From positions 15,547,987 to 15,611,986 of the forward strand of contig JACMZG010001913.1 in assembly GCA_018340805.1 (NCBI GenBank): a stretch of DNA of 64,000 bases, read 5' to 3'. A program made the position numbers and the translations under genes. Each line of letters opens with the position of its first letter. Within the stretch, counting starts at the first letter, position 1. Source of the DNA: Microvelia longipes. Its lineage: Eukaryota > Arthropoda > Insecta > Hemiptera > Veliidae. The notes under the pieces are model-generated. The model did no database searches. It was not told the DNA's origin and was given only the letters and a program-made list of their open reading frames with translations. This document shows positions 45,779-57,990 of the stretch, piece after piece.

Positions 45779-46027
45779 AATAATATCAACACCAACAACG
45801 TCTTTTCACTAAATTTAAACTTTATTTTGCAGAGCCGGCTTTCGGCAATAATGCCATCTACAGTGTCTTTCAAATTCATGGAATGCTGACTGGAATGAAT
45901 GCCGTGTGAGATGTTGAAAGACTCAACACCTCACCACGGCACTGTAGATGGCATTAGTGCCGAAAGCCGGCTCTGCAAAATAAATTTTAAATTTAGTGGG
46001 GAAGACGTTGATGGTGTTGATATTATT
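45779..46027. mobile_element. Foldback element with ~88-bp arms
   Basis: Left arm 45779-45865 and right arm 45940-46027 pair almost fully through AATAATATCAACACCAAC, TTTTGCAGAGCCGGC and GCCATCTACAGTG. The spacer is 74 bp. No TA or longer target duplication is clear. If transcribed it would form a long hairpin RNA. Confidence 0.8.
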
Positions 46028-46184
46028 GAATAAAATTCCACTGCGCTTACTGAAGTTATAAGCTGTTTTGTTTGCTTCTCTTGATCCCGCAGTTTTAATG
46101 ATGGTAAGATACCATAACTTCATTACAACGTATCATATAAAAACAACCTCATATGCTTTTTATGATAAAAATTCGTAAACAATT

Positions 46185-46870
46185 AATGAAGTATATAGGT
46201 ATATAGGAAATGTAATGTATATGCTCTAAACATCCGAAACCGGGATTTTATTGGAAATATTCGTTTTAAGTGTTTTTATCATCGGCAGGCTCTTCCTGCT
46301 CTGATATAACTTAATTTGTTGAGAGCTCGAATATTGCTGCTATAATGGTGATGGCGTTAAGCCGAAACTGGTCTAGGTTATTACTATACACCAAGTATTA
46401 TCGATAGCTTATTCTCCCTTTCTCAAATGTTTTTTAATTGCCTTCTGAAAATGCCTGCTTTGCGTAAATCTGTTATTTTCTTTTTTATTTTTCTCACCTA
46501 CTGATCTATGGTATATAAGAAAAGTATTATATCCTTCCTAAAAATCTTAAACTATGTTGTCATAATGTATAGTCATCCGTTCCTGGCATTGTCATGATGT
46601 TTTGAGTGTTTTTCATCAAGCTGCTTTCATAAGTGTCACGCATTACTTACTTTCTGTTTAAACTAGAGAGTTAAAATTTAGCAAAAATGAGACTTAAGCA
46701 CTAGTTTCGCTTTTGTGGGAAGATGATATTTTTAGCCCATATTAACCTATTTTGCTGAGTCCCCAAACATTTTTAAAAATCTTAAAAACCTAAATTTTAC
46801 AAATCGAGTAGAAATTTGACACACATCAACCTAAGTGACTTATAGATTCAATTAATTTCATTTTGATATC
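46185..46870 (+). repeat. Dispersed repeat R1, two diverged copies
   Basis: 46190-46275 has ATCCGAAACCGGGATTTTAT; 46495-46870 has TATATAAGAAAAGTATTATA and later AAATTTGACACACATC. Strongly diverged. Confidence 0.5.
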
Positions 46871-46915
46871 GGTCAACATTTGAAAATATAGCGAGACCAC
46901 CTTATCCTTTGGATG

Positions 46916-47022
46916 AACAGCGCATTATAATGCGCTGTTTAAATACCGTTACAACAAATACCTCCAAAGGTATTTTTTGTAACGTTAATCCTACATACAC
47001 ACAAACAACGTGTGTGTATGTG
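46916..47022. repeat. Three consecutive hairpins
   Basis: 46916-46939 is a perfect 24-bp palindrome, AACAGCGCATTATAATGCGC then TGTT. 46947-46984 pairs CGTTACAACAAATACCT with AAGGTATTTTTTGTAACG, with one mismatch. 46990-47021 pairs CTACATACACACA with TGTGTGTATGTGG-like bases. They follow each other within about 105 bp. Confidence 0.8.
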
Positions 47023-47460
47023 GGACCAACATAAGAATTTTTAGGTAAACATATCGCTGAAAAATAAACGTTACATTTTCATTCATTGCTTACTTCCTTT
47101 ACCTTGAAAATTCAGAAACTTCGTTTTAAAACAATAAATGTTTTCCCTCAAGCTTTATGTTGAAACGATGATTGCTTTTTGTCTTTCACTGTAGGTTTTT
47201 TAAAGATGCAATAAATCAACATGGATTGTAGGGAGTGAGATGAAGTGGAGGTTGGATTCGAAGTGGAGGAATAAGAGTGAGAGAAGTGGGGTCGGATCCG
47301 TGCAACATTAATATTTCAACAAAATTAAATTGCTTTTCAGAAGAGATATATTTTATTTTGAACCCGTATTAAAGTTTTTAACCATTTTGGGATTGATCTA
47401 TTATTTTTTTTTTTAAAAAAAGCTTTTACGTGAATTACTGCTTATGAGATCCTATCAGCG
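47023..47460. other. No gene seen
   Basis: AT-rich apart from a GAAGTGGAGG/GAGTGAG patch at 47235-47300. Confidence 0.4.
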
Positions 47461-47778
47461 CTGTAGCTGACTTAATCATACTTAAGAATTGCTATAGCTG
47501 ACAATCATTCTTACGATTTGCTGCAGCTGACAATCATTCTTACTATTTGCTGTAGCTGACTTAATCATTCTTATGATTTGCTGTAGCTGACTTAATCATT
47601 CTTACGATTTACTGCAGCTGACAATCATTCTTACTATTTACTGTAGGTGACTTAATAATACTTAAGATTTGCTAGCTGACTTAATCATTCTTACGATTTG
47701 CTGTAGCTGACTTAATCATTCTTACGATTTGCTGCAGCTGACAATCATTCTTACTATTTACTGTAGGTGACTTATAAA
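47461..47778 (+). repeat. 31-bp satellite, left part
   Basis: About eleven units of CTGTAGCTGACTTAATCATT and CTTACGATTTG, some lacking four to five bases. The array resumes at 48680 after the inserted transposon. A single unit also lies at 44033-44055. Confidence 0.9.
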
Positions 47779-48679
47779 TACGACAAACACGGCTAAAATC
47801 AATTGACACCCCGCCCAAATCTCAATGCTTCAACCCTCTCTTTTAATAAAAAAATCCCTTCTTTTATGTAACAAAAAAAAGTCCCTACTCTGGCAACACT
47901 GAAAGTCAGGTTATGTTTTGAATTTTATTATTTGTTTTTATTTGATATCGTATTTTTTTATTTTTAAAATATTTTTACTTTTTTTAGAAGGAATATTGTT
48001 GTATCTTATAAATTTCCAACCTATCTTGCTTTAAATTTGTTCGGGAAGTATGAATTAAGTGGAGTTAAAGTTGTTAATTACGTAATGCAATGGATCATAA
48101 TAGTTCTTCGATAAAAGTTTGACGATTTAAATAAATTGTCAGCTATAATTACTTTTTTCAAAACAAACTGCTTTTTTGTGTCAAGTTTGTGTAATTGAAT
48201 GCGTATTGTTTCATATTATAAAACTAATATGACACAATATGCATTCAAAACTTAAAAAAGTCAAGACTGTCATCTATTGAAAGACGTGGCATTTAAAAAA
48301 AATGCTGTCTTTTGGTTGACGGAGCACAGAACCTGCGCTGTACTCAAATAGCAAGAAATGCTTGAAGAATACGTCAATGTCCATGCGTCAAATATAGGCA
48401 CTCAGATCATATTACAACTCTGCAATAATTGGATGAATTGAACAGATTGGAATGAAACGAAACGAAACGCAGATCAATGAGCACAATAAAAGCGACGCGA
48501 GGTTACAAATATTTACAACCAGTGTTGCCTTTTTATGATTTTATTTAGAAAAAGGTATTTTTTTATACCGAGGTTGGCATGAGGTGGAGGGGGAAAGAGC
48601 GGGGTCGGTCTGAACCAATAGAATTCTTTCCCTCACAGATTTTTGGCGCGCTGTCAATTGATTTTAGCCGTGTGTCGTA
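47779..48679. mobile_element. 0.9-kb TIR transposon (family D1) inserted in the satellite
   Basis: Ends are TACGACAAACACGGCTAAAA, TCAATTGACA and their reverse complement TGTCAATTGATTTTAGCCGT, GTGTCGTA. No frame of useful size inside, so it is non-autonomous. A second copy in the opposite orientation is at 53002-53920. The flanks suggest a TA-type target, but the duplication is not certain. Confidence 0.85.
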
Positions 48680-48895
48680 CTATAATAATACTTAAGATTT
48701 GCTAGCTGACTTAATCATTCTTACGATTTGCTGCAGCTGACAATCATTCTTACTATTTGCTTTAGCTGATTTAATCAATCTTACTATTTACTGTAGCTGA
48801 CTTAATAAAGTTTACGGTTTGCTGTAGCTGACTTAATCATTCCTACGATTTGCTGTAGCTGACTTAAACGTTCTTCCGATTTGCTGTAAAATATT
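48680..48895 (+). repeat. 31-bp satellite, right part
   Basis: Resumes the array with AATACTTAAGATTTGCTAGC, then about seven units of the same kind as 47461-47778. Confidence 0.9.
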
Positions 48896-49384
48896 CTTAA
48901 TCATCGCGATAATCTTTTTTTTCTTATCCGTGAGTTAATATAAATTTAGTGGTGATCCTTGATTAAAGAAGGAGGATTTTTAAGTGGAAAATTAGCTTCT
49001 TTTAAATAAACTATATTCTGTTGAAAGATATTTCTATTTTATTTGCTTGATAATTAAGTTACTGCTAAAGTTATAAAGCATAAACTGGAACTTAAGTGAG
49101 AAATGGATTGATAAGGAAGAAAGCGCGCATTTTAAATAAAATTCGCCCGCTGTTAAATTTGGACCTTCATGCCAATTTTTTTTTCTTTAAATTACAAAAT
49201 TTAGTTTGAAGCTTCCATTTATTTCTAACATTTACCACCTGTAATGGATCCCATTTCGTTGATGCTACTCGCTAAATATTTTCTAAAGTAACAATGCTAT
49301 CAGTGAAGGTGCTAATAATACTTTGCATTAATTAATTACATAATGTATCATTAGATACTACCGAGTTTTGCAAAACATGAATAG
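48896..49384. other. No gene seen
   Basis: AT-rich. ACTACCGAGTTTTGCAAAAC at 49358-49377 is the outer part of the FB element that follows. Confidence 0.5.
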
Positions 49385-49650
49385 TTGACACAATAAAATT
49401 GTGCGGGAGACACCGAGGAAATGTAACAAGCAAAATGCAATGCTACATCTGGGAACTGTTCCATCATTCGACATTCGTCATCATTAATGGCTCGACATAA
49501 TGTCATGTCCCCTCAAACAGAGTGGGACATGACATTATGTCGAGCCATCAATGATTAAGAATGTCGAATGATGGAACAGTTCCCAGATGTAGCATTGCAT
49601 TTTGCTTGTTACATTTCCTAGGTGTCTCTCGCGCAATTATATTGTGTCAA
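49358..49650. mobile_element. Palindromic MITE (family FB), copy 1
   Basis: Arms 49385-49507 and 49520-49650 pair nearly throughout (GACATAATGTCATGTCCC, CGACATTCGTCAT, GCAATGCTACATCTGGGAAC). The loop is only about 12 bases. The outer ACTACCGAGTTTTGC is present on the left only. Confidence 0.85.
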
Positions 49651-50060
49651 TTACATAATGATTTAGATTTACTGTTCATTCAGATTTAGATAGGCGCCAA
49701 ATGGATTTGTTACATGAGACGTTTATAACATATTTCTGAGGGATCAGATATCTTATCCGGATAATTTTCTTGTGAGACTCCAAACATAGTTTGATTCTTG
49801 TTAGGTTTTAACTACATTTATTGATACTCTTATTTTCATTATATTTGTTTATAACAACATAATAATCCACATGTTAGGTGTTATGTTTCTTGTAGATCTT
49901 GCATAATAATAGGTGTATTATTGAACTTTTGCTTCATATGCAATGAATAGTGTAGTAAGAAATTTGACTCCTATTTCTTTCATCAGATTACACTTCAACG
50001 TCTGTAAAGAAACTAAAAATCTAGTAAAAGTTTTTGAATTTACGAATGAATGTATGTAAA

Positions 50061-50402
50061 CTATATAATTGTGCGAGAGACACCTAGGAAATGTAACAAG
50101 CAAAATGCAATGCTACATCTGGAAACTGTTCCATAATTCGACATTCGTCATTATTGATGGCTCGACATAATGTCATGTCCCTCTGTTTCGTTGCGTCTAA
50201 CTCATCATAGCGCCGACAGAGCCTGAACTTAACGAAACAGAGTAGGACATGACATTATATCGAGCCATCAATAATGACGAATGTCGAATGATGGAACTGT
50301 TTCCAGTTATAGCATTGCATTTTGCTTGTTGCGTTTCCTAGGTGTCTCTCGCACAATTGTTGTGTCAAGTATTCATGTTTTGCAAAACTCGGTAGTATCA
50401 AA
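50061..50402. mobile_element. Palindromic MITE (family FB), copy 2
   Basis: Same arms as copy 1 but with a centre of about 60 bp holding CGTTGCGTCTAACTCATCAT and an inner CTCTGTTTCGTT/AACGAAACAGAG stem. The right outer end TTTTGCAAAACTCGGTAGTA is kept. The frame at 50255-50485 is repeat-derived. Confidence 0.85.
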
Positions 50403-50760
50403 TGATTTATGTACACTATTATTCTAAGCCGATTTTGACGAAACTTATTAAACGGAGTAAAATCACATAAAAAACTGGATGCCAAGCGGAATCGACCTAT
50501 GATTATTCCCCCTCCCTTGCTTAGCTTCCGTTATCCGAATAACCTCATAAGCGTTATTGTCTCATGATAAATTCGCTAAGAAACAAAATTTATGAGCAAT
50601 ATTTAACATGTTCTTAAATGGTGGTATATGTTAAGCAAAATTTTAAGTTTTTTAACAAATTTTCAATGTTAAAAAAATAATATTTTAAGAAAATTATTTT
50701 AATAGCGATTTGAATATGAGGTAACTTTAGTGGCTTAAGTTTCGTCACAATGACATTATT
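50403..50760. other. No gene seen
   Basis: AT-rich sequence without a recognisable feature. Confidence 0.4.
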
Positions 50761-51360
50761 TTATCTCCTGACGGTATATAATGAACATTTTTGGAGCAGC
50801 GTCCTCTAAATTTATATAGGGCACTGACGAATTTTTTAAAACTTTTTGTCGGGGTCGGCACTCCCAAAATTGATGGAAGTCTTATAAATAAAAAAATAAT
50901 TGGCTCAAAATCCGTTTGAGATATAAGAAGCTGTTTAAAGCAGTATTAGGCTTTCAAATTTATATGGACTCGACCAAAAAAGTATTGTGGCTCAAAATCT
51001 GTTTCATAATAAAAGAAGTTGTTTGGAGCAATAATTTTTTTGGGGGTGAGGTGGCCCTCCTAACAATTTATAAGGGGGACCTGACCAAAAGAAAAATTAA
51101 AACAGAATACAACAAAAAGTATGAAAATAAATTGTAACAATACTTAAATTACGCCTTAGTCTAGAGATAAAAATTAGTTATGTTCCTTTGGATTAAAATT
51201 TTATTTTTTACTTGCAATAATTACCTCCCTTGGTTTTGAGGACATAATTATTTTAACTCCCTCTGCTATGTCTTGGAAGTTAAATGCTTTGGTTCCCTCC
51301 GCCACGCCTTTGGAACCTACTTACTGCTCACGGAATAGAAAATTTTTTACTCCCTTTGTT
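50761..51360 (+). repeat. R4 repeat with ~100-bp internal tandem units
   Basis: Three or so units of TTGGAGCA(A/G), CTAAATTTATA, GGGGACCTGACC-like, then TGGCTCAAAATCTGTTTCA at 50790-51110. A CTCCCT-rich region follows to 51360. Related to 29550-29830. The 73-codon frame at 50916-51137 lies in the repeat. Confidence 0.5.
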
Positions 51361-52015
51361 CATTAGTAACTATCTAATAATAGTTTAAAGTTGTTTTCAA
51401 GTGACAAAAATTTAGTCTTATATGTGGCCATATCTGTAAATTTCCATGTAATCAAGATAAGAGTGAAATAATGTTTTTAAGTAGATTTGAGTTATTTTGA
51501 ATTCTTTTTTTTGTCTCTAGATACATTAAAATCCAACATTATTCTATTTAGTCCATTCAAAGATACTAATACTTAGAGGGAGGACTTAGGCAAAATAAGA
51601 CAGTGAGAAAACGGGTGTAGAAGTGTAACAATTTCTATTGTGTATTGGGTGCCATAACGGTACTTACTCCTACTAGAGCCTCCCTAAAGGGAGACTAGAG
51701 ACTCAACCCTCTACAACCCCTATCTGAGACAAACGGTGGGCATTTTCCTATGACGTCACATTGACTCACTTTATACAACACAGGTAATTAATGAATAAAT
51801 GCAATAGATAATAATTACAAATGATTTTAAATTCATTTTACTTAATTTAAGACAAAATAGTCCAAAAATTATATAATATTTACGTGAAATTGTAATTATT
51901 ATGAAAAATCAAAAATGACGTCACCATTGTCAATGTACAGTTATGGTGCTAATCTACTCAGGGAATGATAAGAGTCGTTGTAATAGCTGTTGTATCTAAG
52001 CTTAAAGTAATTCTA
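51361..52015. other. No gene seen
   Basis: AT-rich with a CCTCCCTAAAGGGAG hairpin near 51688-51702. Confidence 0.4.
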
Positions 52016-52017
52016 TA

Positions 52018-52523
52018 TATAGAAGGAGCACAGGACCGTAAACACAATGTAATTCCACTGATAACACGAAAGCCGGTTGACTGGTGCACCTAAGTAATGC
52101 TGCCAACCTGACAACAAAATATTATTTTAAATATGTGTCATAAATATCTATTAATGAAGAAAGGTCGTAAAGAACAAATATTATAACTTAAAACACCTGC
52201 TGAGTATTTAATAAAACCGGTCTTAGATGGCAAAAGGGTGGCGGAATACAAGTATCTACATTTAGTTGACGAGGACTACTTTTAGTAAAATTTTATGAAA
52301 TATGTTAAACTACAATTTAAAATGCTTTAAATATTGTAATGCACCGATATTTATATTAGTATTTTATGAATAATCAATTATTAATTATTTATAGAACATA
52401 ATAATTCAGAAACCGGAAGTATTGCCAACTTTTTTTTAGAAAATTGTATATTGTTAGGGTGGCAGCAGTACTTAGGTGCACCAGTGAACCGCCTTTCGTC
52501 TTATCAGTAGTGCTCCTTCTATA
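52018..52523. mobile_element. 0.5-kb TIR element (family D2)
   Basis: Left end TATAGAAGGAGCAC and GACTGGTGCACCTAAGTAAT, GCTGCCAACC. Right end is the reverse complement (ACTTAGGTGCACCAGTGAAC, GTGCTCCTTCTATA). The left arm has about 24 extra bases at 52033-52056. Arms are about 80-110 bp. No coding frame. Confidence 0.75.
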
Positions 52524-53001
52524 GTATTATTCTAAGCTAAGTTTTAGTCTCTTTGGCTCCACTATTCTTATGATTAATATTTTCTTGTCGTGGATGCAAG
52601 AAGCCGGAACAAAATTACAGTTAGTTTTAAAGACTAGATAATAACATTATGGTTTACGGTTAAGCCTAGGCATAGAGGTTTTGCAACACGAGGCAGCACC
52701 TGTCCTAATTAATTCAGTTGCATGACTTTTACTTTCGCTACAACTCGATATAATACTTTTTCAACTATAATTACTCTCTAATTTCACTTATCTCTCCTTC
52801 CTTTATCGTTTAATAAATTCATATTTCGATTGACCTCTTCTAATTTCTTATTACTAACCTTACTTGATAGATCTTAAAAATCAAAATATTTTCTACATCC
52901 CTTTCCTTCAAACTAACTATCTAGGAGTATGGTATGTGCTATACTATGCTCCTTGTAGGTACCCTTACACCTCTCCTATTTCTTGTATGATGCGGCTATA
53001 A
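52524..53001. other. No gene seen
   Basis: Mostly AT-rich with no frame. Confidence 0.4.
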
Positions 53002-53920
53002 TACGACACACGGCTAAAATCAATTGACACCCCGCCAAAAATCTGTGAGGGAAAGAATTCTATTGGCTCAGACCGACCCCGCTCTTTCCCCCTCCACTTT
53101 ATGCCAACCTCGGTATAAAAAAATACCTTTTACGTAAATAAAATAATAAAAAGGCAACACTGGTTGTAAATATTTGTAACCTCGCGTCTCTTTTATTTCC
53201 CTCATTGTGCATATTGATCTGTTTGAGTTCGTTTCGTATCATTCCAATCTGTTCAATTCATCCAATTATTGAGGGTTGTAATATGATCTGAAAGCCTATA
53301 TTTGACGCATGGACATTGATGTATTCTTCAAGCATTTCTTGCTATTTGAGTACAGCACAGGGTCTGTGGTCAGTCAACCGAAAGACAGCATTTTTTTTAA
53401 ATGCCATGTCTTTCAATAGATAACAGTCTTGACTTTTTAAGTCATGAATGCATATTGTGTCATATTATTTTTATAATATATGAAACAATACGCATTCAAT
53501 TATACAAACATGACACAAAAAAAGCTGTTTATTTTGGAAAAAAGTAATTATAGCTGACGATTTATTAAAATCGTCAAACTTTTATCATAGAACTATTATG
53601 ATCCATTGTATTACGTAATCAAAAACTTTAACTTCACTTAATTCATACTTGCCGAACAAATGTAATGCAACACTTAGGTAAATTTATAAGATACAACGAT
53701 ATTCCTACTTAAAAAGTAAATAAATAAATTTTTAAAAATAAAAAAATACGATATCAAATAAAAACAAATCATAAAATTCAAAACATAACCTGACTTTCAG
53801 TGTTGCCAGAGTAGGGATTTTTTTTTGTTACTATAAAGAAGGGATTTTTTTATTTAAAAATGAGGGTTGAAAGCATTGAGATTTTGGCGGGGTGTCAATT
53901 GATTTTAGCCGTATGTCGCA
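53002..53920. mobile_element. D1 transposon, inverted second copy
   Basis: TACGACACACGGCTAAAATC at the left and GATTTTAGCCGTATGTCGCA at the right. The interior is the reverse complement of 47779-48679 with many small differences. It lies 4.3 kb from the first copy. Confidence 0.85.
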
Positions 53921-54412
53921 CTATAGTTAATTCTATTTCTTATTTTATTTTTCTAAATTCAAATTTTTGTTTGTTCTCAAATTTAATAGCGCAATACTTT
54001 AAATTGATGGTTTTATTTTTTAATAAATGCAATTAACTCATATTTTTTAATTATTTTTTTTCTGTTATTTCTTTCTCTTATATCTTGTTATTTTTCAGTT
54101 TATTTTTTCTATAATAATTGTAAGATTTTATAAAACTCTTTTTAAATGTATTTTGTTTCTCGTATTCATGCCTTAAATGTTTTTGTAAAATGGCTCACGG
54201 CGTCAATTATGAATGAATGAAATAAATAAATTGTTCTATAACCTCCCTCTAATGCTATATTAAATTTAAACGTTTTACTTATATTTTATGATAACGTGAG
54301 TGAGTAATTACAATTCAGAAGTTTAATCACTAAATTGTGTCTTTGTCTTCTCGATAACTTCCACAAAAATTAACCAATTTTAATTAAATTCGGTATGCAT
54401 GTAGTACTATAC
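53921..54412. other. AT-rich sequence, no gene seen
   Basis: Nothing recognised. Confidence 0.4.
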
Positions 54413-54579
54413 TACGACACACGCGGATAAAATCAGTTGACAGTTCGGGAAAATAGTGTTAAGGAACCAATAAAGTTGGCCTGATTTGAAATTGAGGGCG
54501 TGGTTTAACACAGGACTAACCTCATTGGCTCCCTCCCATTATTTACCATGCTGTCAACTGATTTTAGCCGTGTGTCGTA
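54413..54579. mobile_element. 167-bp D1-type MITE
   Basis: Ends TACGACACACGCGGATAAAA, TCAGTTGACAG and CTGTCAACTGATTTTAGCCG, TGTGTCGTA match the D1 ends. The interior (CCAATAAAGTTGGC and beyond) is short and unlike the 0.9-kb copies, so it is a related or deleted form. Confidence 0.85.
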
Positions 54580-55840
54580 TTCTAATTAAGCATCATGGTT
54601 GTATAGCTATTGGTCAAAGTTTAATTAAAAGTTAAAATGATAGGCAATAAGACATGCCACTATTTTACTATGTATCAGTATTGTTATTCTTATAACAATT
54701 CAGAGTGAAATGAGCTCCTTTTTACTATACAAGCTTGCTTAATAAATATTATTTTGCAAGGAAGGCGATATTTTTATTATTATTATAGTATTTTATTTTT
54801 ACTAGGCAAAGAGAGCCCCTTATTTCTATGTATAAAACAAATTCAGGGTTCTAGGCCTCTTAGAATCGAGCATGACTTGTCAATTAACTAATTTATCTTT
54901 TAAGCAACGCCAAGTTAAGAGCTTATGACATTTTAAGCTAAACATAAACAGCTTATTTACTTATTTTTTAAATGTTTTCTATTTTTCTGGTTGTTTTCTG
55001 GTATACTCAATGATATATTAATTCCATTATTCTGTGCGGTAAGTTTGCTTAAGTTTAATTAAATATACATTAATTGCAGAAAATACTAAATAATTAGCTA
55101 CATCCATAAAATTATAGAGTTACAGGTTTGCTAAACTTAATTTTGCTAAAAATTCTATTTCTACTGGGTCTTATTTGAACTTTTATTTCGTAAAGAAATT
55201 CAAGGGTCCAAAAATATGTCCGACGGTTATTTTTAAGATGATTGTTATTTATTCATTATTATTATTATCCAACGAGTATTGTTATTTAATGATTTATATA
55301 ACCCTAAAACACTAATGAAAAAAGCCTAGTCTACCTAAAAAATAATTGAGATCTAATTTTGAGCCTAGCTTTAACAGCTTTACACATTTTATTGGCGCCA
55401 TTTAATAATTATCAATTTAATTCGTAACTTGGGCAGTACGCAGAGCACGCAGAGGTGAATAATAATATGGTTGTCATGTTTAATATACACGCAACGAGCA
55501 ATTTCGCAGTTCTACCAGGGTGCTTTAATAGGACAATACTCTACTATGCCGACAGGCTAAGACACAAATTAAATTGATGATTATTAAATTATACCATATA
55601 ATGTGTAAAGCTGATATGACTTGGCGTAAAATAAGATTTCAATTCTTTTATACGCTATACCTGAATTCACTAAATTCAATAGTGTTTTTGGTGGGAATGA
55701 CATTTCTTTTTGTAAGTTACCTTTAAAATAAACAAAAACTAAATAATAACCTCCTGTTAAAATATAATTCTCAGAAATTTGTGTTATGACGTTCTCTACT
55801 AGATGGCACTAATAGTAACATTAATAATGTATTCGTATAT
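54580..55840. other. AT-rich sequence, no gene seen
   Basis: No frame, RNA or transposon end seen. Confidence 0.4.
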
Positions 55841-55854
55841 GGATGTAATAAAGA

Positions 55855-55920
55855 AGGGCAGAGTGAGTTTAGGCTCTATCGGCGCCTTAATCTTTTGTAA
55901 GTAACGAAACATACATGACA
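55855..55920 (-). repeat. FB family centre fragment
   Basis: GAGTTTAGGCTCTATCGGCG and GTAACGAAAC match, in reverse, the centre of the FB copies. Confidence 0.55.
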
Positions 55921-55931
55921 TTATTTCTCTT

Positions 55932-55988
55932 TCTCATACACTTCTTTACATACACACACACACTTATTATATATATATAATATATATA

Positions 55989-56040
<52 letters not shown>

Positions 56041-56096
56041 CTCTACTCTCTCATTGGTTTCTCTTTCTCATACACTTCTTTACATACACACACACT

Positions 56097-56178
<82 letters not shown>

Positions 56179-56200
56179 TACTCTACTCTCTCATTGGTTA
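55932..56200 (+). repeat. Tandem duplication that includes (TA)n
   Basis: TTTCTCTTTCTCATACACTT, CTTTACATACACACAC, a TA tract and TACTCTACTCTCTCATTGG occur twice, with period about 124 bp. Confidence 0.85.
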
Positions 56201-57025
56201 ACCTACATGCATTTAGCCTAGCTAAATGCAGAGCTAAATATCGTATAAAAAAATATAATAAAACAACAAGCAATACAAAACAACATGATGATGTATACAC
56301 ATGCGATTTGTTGTGAGCGGACCGCAGGCCTGTTAAGCAGCGCTTGCAAAGCGGCTTCGTTTTAAATTATAGTACTGACCTTTTGCACTAGTTTAATTTT
56401 TAAACTACCCATTTATTCACTTTCATTGAGTTTATATTCTTGTCGTTTATATAAATATTAGTGTTTGTCTTGTAAATCACAGAGATTTGAGTATGTATAT
56501 AAATTATCTTCTTTGCATAGTTACTCTTTAAAACAGATATTTTACAGGGTTTTAAATGCTTCCCTGACTAATTTCGAATTTTCTCTTAAAAATAGCTCAT
56601 TTAATATAAACTTAAATACCGGAAAATTTAGGAGAGTTTTAAAGGGCTTTCCTTCGAACTGGTTTCAGTAACGAGATCCGGTTTGCCTTTTAAATACCTT
56701 TTAGTCACTTATCTAAAACAACATTTTTTAAAGAATTATGGTTCTAATATTATTGTTTTGTACATATAAGGCTGCCCTGAATTTTCTCTGCCCTTATATC
56801 CTCCTGACTTGAATTTTTTTATAGATGCTTACTGGTCACCAAATACCACTGATAAGTCTATAATATCATCTGATTTTATAACGTTACTTAAAATCCAACG
56901 ATTCTAAACGCAATGTATAATATACTTGAATATACTAGACGCAATGTACGGGCTTGAATAATATACTAAACGCAATGTAAGGGCTTGAATAATGACTGCA
57001 ATAAAGTTGAGTGAGATTATTTTTT
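56201..57025. other. No gene seen
   Basis: AT-rich; the frame at 56465-56671 is unsupported. CTAAACGCAATGTA recurs three times near 56908-56980. Confidence 0.4.
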
Positions 57026-57029
57026 TTAC

Positions 57030-57400
57030 TTTCCCACATTTATACCGTAGGTATACAGGAAAAGTATTGTGTTTGCAAAATGATACGAAATCGGAATTTA
57101 ATCTGAATTATCCGTTTCAGGTGTTTTTTAAGACCTCCTTAGTGGGCTTTACAAATTTGTCTGTCTGTATCAGTGTGTGTGTGTTATCATCGTATCTCCC
57201 AATGTATGTAGCTAGAAAGTTGAACCTTAGTACAAAAATCAATCTTTAAGTCTAACGATGCTATCCAGAAAATATTTTTATGACGTCATTTACCTGCAAT
57301 AATGTCTTAACTAACATTTCGAAAAGTCATAAAACACAGAGTTGCTGTTTACATTTGGCAACTTATATATGACTGTGCATTTTTTTAATCTCGAAAATCA
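57030..57400 (+). repeat. Dispersed repeat R1, 5' part
   Basis: TACCGTAGGTATACAGGAAA, GTATTGTGTTTGC, TATCCGTTTCAGGTGTTTTT, GTCTGTCTGTATCAGTGTGT and TATGACGTCATTTACC follow in the family order. Confidence 0.7.
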
Positions 57401-57805
57401 AATTGTATATAACAGTATTTCCTCTTATGTCGTTGTTCATGTAAAATTTATTTTTTCATATTTTCATCATTATTTTATTTCTTTAATTGTTAAAATAAGT
57501 AGAAAATGTTAATTAAAAATTAAAGAAATGAAAAAAATAGTTATCTTTACATTCTTACGATTTTTAGCATATACGATATCACGCTTTACGTTAGGAAATA
57601 AGCTTTTGCTAATTTATATTATCACTTGATGCGTAAAAAGTGGAAATAATTTGTGATATATGTCAAATGATTGAAAAGTTTTCAAGCGGTAATTCATTTA
57701 ATTCGGTTATAAACGGTTCTATTTAATTAAGTGTAATTTCATTTTGAAATTTACTTAGTTGAGGCAATAATATTCAACGATAATTGTTTATTTTTAGTAC
57801 GAGCA
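57401..57805. other. AT-rich sequence, no gene seen
   Basis: Nothing recognised. Confidence 0.4.
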
Positions 57806-57814
57806 ATTTTGGGT

Positions 57815-57990
57815 AAAGTTTATGATTGCACGTAGTGGTTTACCCCAGGGTCGTAGGTTTGGATCTGCCCTATTTCCAACCTATTAACCTTCTAATAGGT
57901 TTTCTGATGAGACATTACACGTGATAACATATAATTAATTTGAGAGCATATTTAAACTCGGGCCATGTTACATGACATAGGGATAAATTA
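57815..57990 (+). repeat. Possible SINE-like fragment
   Basis: GCACGTAGTGGTTTACCCC and GTAGGTTTGGATCTGCC resemble weak A and B boxes. CTCGGGCCATGTTACATG lies at the end. No second copy seen, so this is tentative. Confidence 0.3.

Noticed and set aside
47461..48895. Regular 31-bp repeats as a CRISPR array
   Set aside because: No unique spacers: the repeat units are contiguous, and the genome is eukaryotic. The same holds for arrays at 15841, 17024, 19157 and 27144.
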